NCBI GenBank assembly: GCA_022113835.1
Contig: JAILWY010000026.1
Span: forward strand, 14,349,001 to 14,413,000
From: Atopsyche davidsoni
Lineage: Eukaryota; Arthropoda; Insecta; Trichoptera; Hydrobiosidae
Reading direction: 5' to 3'
DNA length: 64,000 nucleotides
Part shown: one piece after another, positions 1 through 11,505 of the stretch
Layout of the letters: every line of letters starts with the position of its first letter
How positions within the stretch are numbered: position 1 is the first letter of the stretch
Notes under the pieces: model-generated
What the model saw: the letters and a program-made list of their open reading frames with translations, nothing else
Database searches by the model: none
What the model was told of the DNA's origin: nothing
Program-made: the position numbers and the translations under genes

Positions 1-10
1 TATAACATAC

Positions 11-119
11 CTGTCCCATACCCTAATTGCTTTAAAAACGGAGAAGGCGGGATTGAGAAAGGCGTTTCGGTATTATTTGTGTTTCTTATCCGTTTGACAG
101 GTGTCTTGAATTCTGCCAT
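11..119 (-). CDS. PBK: PBK/TOPK-like protein kinase, first coding exon (partial)
   Basis: The minus strand opens with ATG at 119-117 and stays open to a good donor (CAG|GTATGT) at 11/10, leaving a 1-nt overhang. The 36 codons begin MAEFKTPVKR and end in SPFLKQLGYGTG. The spacing and wording match the N-terminus of PBK/TOPK (lymphokine-activated killer T-cell-originated kinase), where a TP motif is followed by an SPF segment and the start of the glycine-rich loop (LGFGTG in vertebrates). PBK is a MAPKK-like mitotic serine/threonine kinase. The catalytic domain must lie left of the window, so activity cannot be judged. No TATA box is evident upstream. The call rests on one short exon and is good but not certain. 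Confidence 0.6.
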
Positions 120-1515
120 TATGAATTTTATATATTTGTATCAATATTTAATAATCGTCAATGAATAAACGTCAAGTAACAATAAACTAAAACTCAACTG
201 TAAACTTCAAATTCAAGTGTTTCAGTTTAGTGTTGCCATACTGAATATTAAATTTGTCTTATTATTAAATGTTTTTAGTCTCACTAAAATAAAATAAAAA
301 AATAATCCTCTAGGTTTTATTATATACATTATCAATTACTAAAGAATATTTTTTTAAATTGTTATAGTCATAAAAATAATATTGCAATGATATGTTAGCA
401 ATTTGTATAATAAATGTATCTAACAGGACATTCTCTCTTCTTCTTCTTCTCAATTTTCATTATTGTAAAAATCCTTTTTTTGCATGAATTGAAGAATAAT
501 TACAACACATATTATGTTTTTTTTGTTATGTATTTCAAGTCTAGGGATGAAGAACAATAATCATCCCATTATTTGTGTACTGACTACTTGGCATTCTTAC
601 TTGTATACAGTGCCTGAGCCGTTGGAGATCGTTAAGTTGTTATCGAGCAGGATTTGGAGGAGGAATACATACCTGTAGTAGACAAAATAAAAATGCTTTT
701 ATAAATAAATCTGGCCGCATTCTATAAAATCTTAAAAACATTAAAATATTAATAATTATGAATATAGATATATATATATTTGTCGTGGTTGCAGAATGTG
801 GTAGTAATTCTATCAATACTGGGATCGCCAAATAAGATTTAAAAAAAAACAAGTAGATATTTATGTACAGTATATTATTTTTATATAAATATTCAGTTTT
901 TATTATTAACAAAAATGAGGTAGATGAATATCCAGAAATACATAGAATTTGCTTGGAAATCCTTGGAAATTGAGTACATATGCCATTACAATCCTCTCAA
1001 TATTTTGCCCACATAACATTTACATTTCTTTAATACGATGATGTTCACAAACTCTTAAAAATAATATTTGAGTAATAAAGTCTTAAATTTTTGGTTCTTT
1101 TTACCTATTTACAGAACTAAATCAACAAAAACTTATAGAGGTTAGAAGGATTTGGAATGTTACGCCATACTTAATATATTCAGGTAAAAATTTTAACCTC
1201 TCCAAATATGTCTACATTTAACATTCGATAAAAAATTAACATAAATAGATCCAAATAACTGGTAATACAATTACACAATTGAATTATAAGCTGATCAATT
1301 GTTTTGTAGTCAATAATTTGAAAATAAATGAGGTTTTGAGGAAACAGCATATGCAAACCAAATTATTTATAGTTGTATAAGGGCGAAAAGGAACTATTAT
1401 ATAATATCTCATTTTCAATATTCTTCCTTCAGCTACTAGCACCTTATTGAGAGGGGATAAGTATCGCCTTTAGACAGTTACCCTATGATCATCTGCTTAT
1501 AAAAATAGATGTCAT
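120..1515. other. AT-rich intergenic segment with one exon-like stretch
   Basis: This lies between the PBK-like start codon and the stop of the zinc-finger gene. It is AT-rich with short homopolymers and a small TTC run near 428. The only coding-like piece is 601-672 on the minus strand: 72 nt between an acceptor (CTACTACAG) and a strong donor (CAA|GTAAGA), with one open frame. It could be a 5' UTR exon of the PBK-like gene or chance. Nothing else is supported. Confidence 0.4.
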
Positions 1516-4500
1516 TCATCTGACAGACCTTTCAATTTGAGTAACAATTTCTTCTGGATGTTTGTGTATCTAAAAAAAAACAACAGATAAAATTTAATGA
1601 CATTGTTTAGAGAGATTAGTGCAAAAAACTTAACATTTGAAATACCTGCTTTTCTTTGAGCATATCTTTTAATTCTTCAGGATGCATTCTTTTTCTATGG
1701 GAATAGCAGTTTCCGGAACTTGCAAAAGTTTTGTAGCAGAATGTGCAGGAATATTTATGATGACCGGTGTGCTGTGCCATGTGGTCCTGATTCATGTAAG
1801 AAATAAATCTAATATTAACTCATTATTATCAAGACATAAAAAAACTTGATTTTTATGTGTTGTCACCCGCTTTTACCACATAATTCTTGGTGACCACAAT
1901 GTGCTAAAAGCAGGCCAATAAAATATATTTTTTAACTCCTGCTTACCGTAAGTGTCTTTTTAAGCTTGAAGCTTTTCTCACATTGATGACAGGCGAAGGG
2001 TTTCTCATCAGAATGTTTGTGCTTCATGTGACTCTTCAGGCCTGAGGTATGGTAGGTATTGTAGTCACATAAGGTACATTGGATGCGCTCAGTAAGATGT
2101 TTCTTCTTATGAATAATCAATCCAGTTGGAGTCCTATACCTATATAGTAAGGGATTATTTATTTTATTAAATATGTTATTTTAAAGAGTATATTGGACTG
2201 TCAAAAGAATATGTATTATTTACTAACCTAGCTCCACATTCCTCACATGGAAATATTTCTCGATTAACTAGGTCATGAGTTGAGAGGTGAAGCTTCAAGG
2301 CAGTCTTGGTTTTGCACTTTTTTCCACAAGTCGGACATAAAAATATTTTGAAGCGGTGACTACTGCGAATATGATTATCTAAGGAAAACTTTCCCTTGAA
2401 TCTGTAAACATCAAACAATAGTGTAACGTGCTAGCGATAGAATCGATCGAAGCGATTCTACTCCAGAGTCTACTTCTAGTCCATAGTCCAGAAACATCTG
2501 GAATGATCGAGCAACCGTCGTTTAGGGGCGACAATACGCGGTCTTGGAGAACGAGCGACAAGACCACCGGCGGCCAGTGCTTGACAGAGGGTCCTCGGGA
2601 GTAGTGCTCGGAAGAGAGTCCTCGGGAGTAGTGCTCGGAAGAGAGTCCTCGGGAGTAGTGCTCGGAAGAGAGTCCTCGGGAGTAGTGCTTGACAGAGAGT
2701 CCTCGGGAGCAGTGCTTGATAGAGAGTCCTCTGGAGCCGTGAGCGCGAGACAGTCCTCGGGTGTCGTTGATATAAATATGTTGTTAATATAAAGAATTGT
2801 GAAGACTCTGTATGATATAGGTTAAATATAAATAGTGCAAATAAATCATCTTTTAATTATTGGGACCCGGCGCGTTACAATATATTACATTTTTATTAAA
2901 TATTTATATAAATATATATATATATCAAACGTTCCTTTGATCATCATTCAAACTCAAGCAAGATGTACAGCAGTCTTTCTGTGTGAATCAAAGCTTTCAA
3001 ACAATCACAATTTATAATGCATTGGGAACTCGAGAATTTATTTGATTGTGCATAGTAGACTTCTCTGCCAATAAAAAAAATAAGGTATTACTCATTCATT
3101 GGCTGCCAAAATAAAGATAAATAGTACTACAATGTGGTGCCGTTGATGGTCTAATGACAAAAGGTCAGCACGCACTCTAATATATTAGCTTTGCCAATAC
3201 TTTGTTTAAAAATTTACCTAGCATAATTGGAAAGCTAACTTACGTTTTGTTGCATTCTTTACAATCAAATGATTCAATCTCTTCTGGTGGAATGTGGCTC
3301 ATTTTATGGGTACTAAGGTTAGCAAAAGAGACGAATCTGTAAATGAAAAAGAAACATGAAATAATTTTTAATTTATCACTATAATTCTTTTATTTAACTA
3401 AGGAAGATTCTGGATGGACAAAAACAGGTATCATACCTAAAAATTATCTACCCATAATAATAAATTATGATATCTTTCTAATTGTTGAATACTCTAGAAA
3501 CAAATATAATTTTAGCGTACCCTCTTTCACATTTATCACATTTGTATTTTTTTTCAGAATCAGGTAAGTGCCTCTTGAGATGCATAGTCAGACATTTTTG
3601 TGCAGGAAATACGCGGTCGCAATGATGGCATCTAAAAAATAAAATAGCATTTTATAAAACTATAGACTTTTTGTTCATCAAAATCAGGAGATAAAAAAAT
3701 CACATTTGCAATCTTTACAATATTTTGCAATTATTTCTTTGGTGGTGAGAAAAACACATTTACTTTTAAGGCAGCTTTCTTCAGTTATATAATATTTGTG
3801 TAAACTATTTTCACTTACTAGCTGTGACGAAAAATATAAACTTACTGATAAGAATTAGGCCAAACATGTGATATCATGTGATCGACAACATTGACTCTTT
3901 TTTTCAGTTGTTTTCCACAACATGTTACATAGCCTCGCGTGTTGTGATCAGTAGTATAATGTTGAAAGAGCTACGGGGAAACAGATAGCTCTTAAGTTTA
4001 TTTATATAAATATCATAATTAAAATTTGTATATATACACATAATTAACTTACAAGGAATAATGTTGGGTATCTAGGTTTCCCATTACACATTTCGCAGTG
4101 AATTTTAAAGAACTTTCCTAAGAGAATATCCAAGTCTGAACCGGTCACCACCAGTCTTCCATCTTTACAAATATATTCTGGAAATCCTTCAAGAGACATT
4201 TCATCAGCTGAATTATAATCAAATAAAGCAGCACTAGAAGAAGCACTGCGTACAGGGTTTGAGATGGAAATATCTGCTATTCTTCCATCTACATCTTCTT
4301 TATCAATATTCATGAGATTCACTATTGAGTTCTCCACGAATTCTGATACATGCTCTTTTTTCATCATTTTAATATCTTCTGGCATATCATAAATTAATTC
4401 TTCTTTAACTGATACATCTGAGTCTAGTGGACTGTTTAGTGGTTCATCATAAACATCGCCAGTGAAGTTTAATTGACTTTCAAGAGGGTCTTCTTTCTTA

Positions 4501-5284
4501 ATAATAGGATTAGAAATTTCTGAGGAGTTAGTACTTATTAAGGAATGTACGAAGCTTGAATGAAGTATTGAGGTGTCCTAGAATTGAAAACTTCATCAAT
4601 ATCTACAATTGAATTAATATAATAGAGCATTAAAAAAAACTCATTACTAACCATAACACTGTGATCAGTATGGTGCACCTTAATTTTTTTCTTTCTTTTT
4701 CTACTTTTGTCTTTAATATTACTAACAAAATCAAGCTGAACTTGCTTTACTTTAGTGTAAAATTTGTAAAAATCTTTTAAATGTTTTAAACAGTCATTAC
4801 AGATGGATGTTGGTAGCTTATCAGTAGATAGTATCTAGAAATAAAACATAATTATCTTATTTAAAATATATCAGTTAACAATATTAAAATTTGAACAATT
4901 TCTTTCCCCTTCAGTGTAACTTATACATATTTACTTATAAACAAAACCAAATAGTTTTTGGACTCTACAAGAAGAGTGCTGTGGATAAAGTCTACACGGA
5001 TCATGTCTCCAACCTCAGCAGAGGTGGGCAGGGTGACAAAAAAGTTGTTTCTGTTTGGTTTTGTTACAAAAAAGATTACCAAGAAATAAATGCATTTGCA
5101 ATTAATAAGCTATATTCTAAGAAGTAAATAATTATAATGAAATATTTTTTTATACCTTAAAACTGAAAAAATGATAAATGATATCTTGAATATCATATCC
5201 AGGAATTTCATCATCGAGGATATCAATTTTTGGTCGATTTGAATCATTACAGAGACGACAAAGTTCTTGGGAGAAGTTAGACAT
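1516..5284 (-). CDS. ZAD-type C2H2 zinc-finger protein, 10 exons, 575 aa
   Basis: Coding exons on the minus strand: 5284-5156, 4834-4652, 4577-4053, 3970-3846, 3631-3521, 3336-3244, 2401-2228, 2139-1947, 1786-1646, 1569-1516. All junctions keep frame and the sum is 575 codons plus stop. The N-terminus is a ZAD (zinc-finger associated domain, a dimerisation module of arthropod transcription factors) with zinc ligands C9, C12, C55 and C58. An acidic, Ser-rich linker of about 150 residues follows, then about ten C2H2 fingers in the C-terminal half. The second is degenerate, starting with adjacent cysteines (TCCGK). The fingers imply sequence-specific DNA binding in the nucleus; the target is unknown. 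ZAD-ZnF genes expand lineage by lineage, so no orthologue is named. Intron 6 holds an LTR-like insertion. The start codon is the first ATG and begins directly before the ZAD. Confidence 0.88.
2422..2879 (+). mobile_element. Solo-LTR-like element (Ty3/gypsy type) in zinc-finger gene intron 6
   Basis: The 458-bp segment starts TGTAACGTGC and ends GCGCGTTACA, giving the TG...CA ends and short terminal inverted repeat typical of insect Ty3/gypsy LTRs. Near its right end it carries AATAAA (about 2840) and upstream of that a TATA-like stretch (about 2770), as expected for LTR promoter and polyadenylation signals on the plus strand. Flanks are ATAG on the left and ATAT on the right, so a 4-bp target duplication is only approximate. 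A 27-bp minisatellite lies inside. No internal retroelement coding sequence is present. Confidence 0.5.
2578..2766 (+). repeat. 27-bp minisatellite, 7 copies
   Basis: Seven exact-length 27-bp units run from 2578 to 2766. The consensus contains TGCTCGGAAGAGAGTCCTCG followed by GGAGTAG. Units 2-4 are identical; units 1, 5, 6 and 7 diverge progressively, which fits expansion from the middle. As 27 is a multiple of three, the array keeps an open frame with a 9-residue period. That ORF is a by-product of the repeat and has no splice context. Confidence 0.95.
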
Positions 5285-6071
5285 TTTATAAACAAGTTTT
5301 AACACAACAATACTTTAGGAAAATAAATTAGTATTAGAATATAAATTGACGAGGTTTCTTATTATGTATGGTGAAGGCCCTCGGTTTGTTTGCGCTTTCT
5401 CGAACGTTGTCAACCATCATAACAATTCTTCTCACGCCGTTTGGTTGTCAACATCTGACAGACTAGATCATAGACTAAATAAAATTATTACTGAACTGTC
5501 ACAGTGTATTTCTGGTTTCATCGAAAAAGATTATACATCAAATTAAGATAAAAAGTATATTAGTTAAATAATAATTTTTTAAAGAATTTAATTTTATGTG
5601 GGTGGGAAAAAACAATTTTGTCTTTTATTAATTTTAAATAATATTAATGTATATTATATATGGCTGGCTACTTTTTTTACCTACCTCTCTCCCTTAAGAT
5701 GAACGATACTATTTAAAAAAAAGATCAAAATCAAATTGTCAACATTGGTAGACACCCATAAAAGGTTCAAATTCCATATTCAATAAAATATTTATTTTTA
5801 TCAAATATTACAAAATAATAGTATGGTTTTTTCTTGAATACCCTTTTGTTTCGGTGAATTGACATAAAATATTCTTTGAATCATTGCAAAATGGGTGAAA
5901 ATATGATAAAATTTGGTAAGTTTGAATTTTCTTTACATCTTTCAAAATCCTTTCAATATAATTCACATATATAGATATAGATGTTTCTCGTATAAATACA
6001 AAAAACATTATTATCTAAAAAATTCCATTTGTACAAGCAGGAGTCGTCAACATTTTATTGTATAATTTCAG
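5285..6071. promoter_or_regulatory. Divergent intergenic region, zinc-finger gene / SPIN90 gene
   Basis: About 0.8 kb separates the two divergent start codons, so both promoters should lie here. It is AT-rich with no TATA box placed convincingly for either gene. A splice acceptor (TATAATTTCAG, ending 6071) lies 11 nt before the SPIN90 ATG, so that gene probably has an untranslated first exon inside this interval. The short ORF at 5346-5546 has no splice or family support. Confidence 0.45.
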
Positions 6072-6082
6072 AAGGGTACGAG

Positions 6083-9000
6083 ATGTTGAGGGCTATGTAT
6101 AATTTTGAAGCAACTTTAGCTAAAACTCTGAGCTTTAATGAAGGAGATCACTTTGTCCTTCACCATAGCAATACAAAACAGAGAAACTGGTGGCAAGTAG
6201 TCAATAACCATGGCCAAATCGGCTTTGTTCCTTCTAATTATGTGAATTCTGTCAAGGTAAGTAAAAACATTATAATTTGTTCATTATTACCAGTTTCGGT
6301 GTACATAATTAAAATATGTCAATCTTAGTCAATGTTATCTTTTTCCTGTTTTCTATTTTGTCATTTTACATGAGTTTGTATTATCAATTCTTAATTGGAT
6401 GTGGGTTGTCATGTGTAACACAACCGCAGGAAGTAGTAATTCTATTTTTTATGTTAAATAAATATGACATCATACATTTAAGTGTTCTGAAATATGTAGG
6501 TGGAACCATTGTTCATGATTCGCTTCCTAGAGGAGTCAGTGGCTCGTCTCATGGACGACCCAATCCAAACAGCTGACAAGCAAGAACTTATCATTCAACT
6601 TAATGAGAAACAACTACTCGCCGAAGCAGGGATACGAGTGAGTATACTCTTACAATTCAAAACAATATTTTATATTCAATATCTCATATCTTTACCTTTT
6701 GTCATTATTCATGACGATGAGACATTTTTTAAGGTTTTATAATTTCTTTTAGGCTAATGGAAAAAAGCAACATGCTCCTCCACCGCCTTCCAGGGAAGAA
6801 AGTATCCTTACCAATGGAAAAACTCATATTCCCTCCGAATTATTGGAAATTCAAAAAGTAGAAGAAGATGTCGACGAATCCTCGGTTGAAAATAACAACA
6901 CTTGTTCACAAGAAGCAGTGCTCCCGCCTAACTCTTCTCAAGAATATGAGTCCCACCATAACAGTGACAACAGTGACAGTCAAGATTTCCAGCATCAAGG
7001 TACATTCACTCTAAAAACAGGACACTGATTATACAATCAATACTACTGAATTTTTTTAAAATCAAGATACTTCTTATTTAATTTATACATTTAAAATAAT
7101 GCTATTCCCCAGACTTCGGAATAATATTATTTTATTTCAAATTCTTTGTGTATTTCTCCTCCAGAACGTCTGCAAACAAGCAAGTCTTTAGCAGAGCCAG
7201 AAGTGGAAGCCGAAGGGGTAGGCACAGCTCCGCGTAGTCAGTCCAGTCCTCGGCTGTCAACTTCGGGTGATCCCTCAGAGGAGGAAGCTGCTGTGACACT
7301 GTATGCCATGGTGGAGCGTGTACGAAGCGAGACACAGCTCAGTCATAACCTTTCACGCGTAGCAGTAGCTTCTGTCCTAGACTCTCTTACGGTACTTAAT
7401 ACTGAATAAAATATTGTAATGTTGATTAAACCTTATTGCACTGTAATTGTTTTAGCAAAGAAGTTTGGCATAAAAGACAAAATTCTGTGATGGATTTCCT
7501 CCTTACCTAACATAAATAAGATATCCACCAGTCAATTGCTACATTAAGCTCAAAGCAAGTTTCTAATAACCTTTCACTCAGCTTAATAATATTAAATGAT
7601 TTAATTTCACTATGTCAATCAATTTTAAATAATCAGTTGATATCTATCATTAGGAAGTAATATCGGGCGAAGGGTGCTCGTGGCTGCGGTGTCTGAGCAC
7701 AGCGTCTACGGCGCCAGGTCCTTTGCCCGTGAGTGGAGAAGCTTTGCGCTCTGCTTCTGATGCCCGTCGCTTGCACGTAGCTTTATCACAGCTCGCGGCC
7801 CATCAGCAGGATGCACAGCAACGGGAGTGGGCCCTACATGATGATGATCAGCTCATCACACAAAATCTGAAGGAAGTCTTCACTGTCTTGGTGAGAATTT
7901 AAGAGTCAAGTAATTCTTGAACAATTTATACTAAAAGCATTTTCAGTACCCTTTTAGTATTTTAAAGACACAAGTTGTGAGGGGTGTGATCTGTTCATTT
8001 AATTTTTATTTTTGTATGTGATCTTATATCTAATGTACATTTTCTAGTCAAATGCTGATAACCGTGTTTCCTGTGAAGTGCTCAAAAGAGAACATTACGA
8101 ATATGTGAATGCCCTGGTTTTATTTTATCAGATGGAAACGAAGTGGCATATCAGGAATCTTATTATTCAGGTACGGTACTCAATAGTAATTGAGGTTTAT
8201 GGTTGACAATCCACGCAAAAAATATTCCAAGTATTTTAGGAGAACAATCGAAACTACCGATTATCTCTGGCTCAATCCTTTCTTTGAACAACCAGGCAAA
8301 TAAACCAATAACCAAAGCATGTAATAAAAGAATGCATTTCCCGCAGCACTAAATTTGATACAGGAATTTAATCTAACAAAATCAATGTGATATTATAAAA
8401 TACTTATCACAAGATGATTTTCATATTGGTGAAATTACAGGTATTCGCTGTGACTTGCCAACTGGACAGGAATGCAGTACGAGTGCTGTGTAGCTCAGTG
8501 CTAGTGCCGGAGCTGGCGCGAGATATGTTAGCCAACCCCCGCGATGCCCCTCGTCTGGCCGCCTCCGCTCACCTCCTCAAAACTGTTCTATCTATGGCTG
8601 ATCTATTGCCGCTTTCTCACTTTGGTATATTCAATGTCTATATTATAATACATGTATTTTTTAAGATTTACACCCCCAATCTGTCAGTACTAAAACGGTG
8701 ATGCACCACACATTTGATAAATGATAGCTTCCTATACATGCAACCTCCCCAACCTGGGGGGTGTCTCCCCGGATAACTTTAATGTTCCTTGAGGTGGCTA
8801 AATGATTATTTTAATTAGTTTCTGAGTACTAGGCTATACTTGCATACCTGTAGAATTTATATTTGTGCTAACTTAAACCAATAATAACTTAGATTATAAA
8901 TGATTATTTCAATTTCTTTCAGAACAATTGGATTTAGAGTTTGTGAGCTTTCTCCTGGAGTTAATTGAATCACCTCCTGAGATGGATGAAGAGGAAGTCA

Positions 9001-10001
9001 TACCTGAGCAGTTCTTAGCGGTGGTATTGGCACTTAATCTCCAATTCCAGGACCCTGACAATAACTTGGTACTGGATGCTTTGCAGTCTCGCTCTGATGC
9101 TAAAATATTTACTGAAAAACTATTACTACTTCTGAATAGAGAAGGTGAGTATTTAAAACTCTGCGTGGATTGAAAAATAGTCATAATTTGTAACCGTATT
9201 TAAATTGAACATTATAATTGGTCTTATATATCTTAAGTTCATTTATTCTATACTTTTATTTATATATTTGTCTAATTTGTTGTTCAGATGATCCTGTGAA
9301 GGTTCTGGAGCACCAGCCTCCAGCTCCGCACTCAGTGCTAAAATTATCGCTGGACACATTTACCCGTCGCTCCACAGCTGCCTTATTCTACACTAACGAC
9401 ACCAGAGTATTGCTTGACATCACCGTTCGTCAATTGGCAGATCTCTCGCCTGGAGATAAGGTGATGCAGTGATCCCTTTACTTTTTTTTGTAACCTAGAT
9501 ACGAGTGACAACTGGAATAACGCAGTTTGCCAAACTAAATGTTTAATTATTGTTACAATTTTTGATACCAAATGATTTAAATTAATTTTATATTGTTAAC
9601 AAAGAAATACTACTTTTTCGAAAATGACACCTTCTTTGATAAAACTTATATAAATTTCATGATGTGATAACATTTGTATGCAGTTAATCTATACTATGCC
9701 ATTATATTAAAATTATAATACTTGAGTGAGAATTGAGAAAGTTGAGAAAGAAAAGTTGGTTCTAGCTTTTTTAGTTTATTTAGTGAAACTTCCTTTTTTG
9801 GCCATGTTGTAGCACCGCGGGCTGTACCTACAGCTGTGCCTGGGCATGCTACGTTACACAGACTATGAGCACGGACACCGGCGTGCCGATCTTCTTCGCT
9901 GCTTCACGCGCATCTTTTGCGAGGAAGGCGAAGTCAGCCGCGATGACCAGAACTTAGTGCGGGCCATCTCCAATGAGTTTCCCCAGTACTTCAAGGCTTG
10001 A
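6083..10001 (+). CDS. NCKIPSD: NCKIPSD/SPIN90 homologue (SH3 and leucine-rich adaptor), 10 coding exons, 637 aa
   Basis: Coding exons: 6083-6256, 6500-6637, 6753-6999, 7165-7391, 7654-7890, 8048-8170, 8441-8624, 8923-9144, 9288-9460, 9813-10001. Frame is kept throughout. Residues 1-58 form an SH3 domain (AMYNFEA start, NWWQVV, then GFVPSNYV). A proline-containing, acidic Ser/Gln-rich linker follows (PPPPSREE near residue 112). The second half is the helical SPIN90 leucine-rich domain, including the signature LFYTNDTRVLLDITVRQLAD just before the last exon. SPIN90 family proteins bind Nck and Arp2/3 and nucleate linear actin filaments at the cell cortex. The 637 aa are somewhat shorter than the vertebrate protein. 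The C-terminus (ISNEFPQYFKA) matches where vertebrate family members end. Start choice: the first ATG, directly at the SH3 domain. Confidence 0.9.
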
Positions 10002-10807
10002 ACAAGCTCCGGATCGAGTTTATGCGTCATAATGATTCCACACCGGGTGAGTCCTCTACAAGAATTATTCTCCAGGCTCAAACGAGATTTCCAAAGGTGG
10101 TAAGTAATGTGGCAGTGTCCGCTTTTAATCTTGCTTTAGTACTATTGCCAAACTAGTGGATGAATTTCTAAATTATCAAATAATGTTTCTTAAATCTTGA
10201 AGTATTATTATTGTGTATGAAATCCACATTAGAATGAAAGTTATCATGTATATTTCTTATTTTTATTTTCTTTTTATAAAAGACGAGCAATATTTTAACA
10301 TGATAAATCAATTTTTTTTTATAATAAATACATCGACTTAAAACTCATCCTTTCTAGTCATTTAAATCATGAAAGCAATTTGTCATTTTTCAAGAGTCAG
10401 TGGATTTTTTTGATATTATTTATCTTCATACGGTTGTTAACAGAGATAAAAGTTGGTAGCAGAAAGTAGTGCCGAATCAAATCCAAGATCCAAATCCATT
10501 CATTAAAAATATACCATACCATAAAATCCAGTTGAATAAAATTATTTGCCCCAAATTCTGTTCTTTTAACACTTTGACAGACCATCAAATTTACTATTCA
10601 GTGCTTGTTGAGAAGTGATAATATATGTAAATATATATTTTCTTTGTAGCTGATTTAGCACCTGAATTGCTACCTACTTCTGATCTCTATTTATTACATA
10701 CCTCCCAGAGATTCTGCAGCGATGTGAGAATTGCCAAAGTTATGACCCAGAGACCTCAATTTTACTTGGTAAATTTTTATTCCAAGATAGTCATTTTCTT
10801 TATTTAG
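10002..10807 (+). other. Exon-like open segments in a shifted frame after the SPIN90 stop
   Basis: Straight after the TGA a different frame stays open to a consensus donor (CCG G|GTGAGT, exon end 10046). It resumes in phase after an acceptor (TTTGTAG) at 10650, and runs to a possible donor after 10768 (TTG|GTAAAT) or an unspliced stop at 10805-10807. The joined reading looks protein-like (for example RIEFMRHNDSTP, then ADLAPELLPTSDLYLLHTSQ). No start codon opens this frame, and it would join the SPIN90 frame only if one base were added near 9996. It may be spliced 3' UTR, an alternative C-terminus, or the trace of an indel. Confidence 0.3.
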
Positions 10808-11184
10808 GATTAACATTTTTGATTTACCACTGTTTGTTGTTGGCATCTTGGGGTCCATGAAACTCCACTAACAGTAAACAAACTAAGAATATAACGCAGT
10901 ACTTTTGTTTTTAAAAAATGCATCCTACCAACAGATTGATTTGTAGCAGTAATTACTTTACCGGTTTAAATTCTGGATCGCCATATATTCGTTTGCTAAA
11001 TATCTACTGTGCAATAACAGAAATTATTGTGATGATGAAGGTATTATAATGTTTTAATGGAAGTATAATTTCATAATGGCTACTTGAATACTTTGCAGAG
11101 TTCTAGGGATTTCACGTTACCAGTTAAGGGCTAATGAGACCCATATTTGAGTATTTAAATAAATATATTTATAGTTTTTATTTA

Positions 11185-11505
11185 TATACTAGTAATGTAG
11201 CCCGTCACAAAATGACGAATTTGATGAACGATGCGTCTAAATTCTCGCGGTGAACGACATCTCGCGGCGAAGAAGTGAATTATATAATTAAAGTTTAGCT
11301 AAAGCATATTTTAAAGTTTATGAATGAAAATATTATCCTATCGTCTTGAAATTCGGCACATAGCTGCGGAAAAATTTACTTAACTTATGTGCAAAAAATC
11401 AGCGTTGTATCTTTTAAGATATTCTATACAGAACGGAAAAATGAAACATACATACAAACATACAAATAAACACACAATGGCTATTATTATAGTAGATAAA
11501 TAAAA
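11185..11505 (+). mobile_element. Possible degraded retroelement (RTE/SINE-like) remnant
   Basis: A locally less AT-rich stretch starts near ACTAGTAATGTAGCCCGTC and contains a TCTTGAAATTCGGCACATAG block. It ends in an ACATACAAACATACAAATAA-type low-complexity tail with ATTATTATAGTAG. This layout resembles degenerate 3' ends of lepidopteran RTE or SINE elements. No coding remnant or target duplication is visible, so the class is a guess. Confidence 0.25.

Noticed and set aside
2544..2792. 82-codon ORF with a 9-residue repeat
   Set aside because: It is the translation of the 27-bp minisatellite inside the LTR-like element; no splice or start context.
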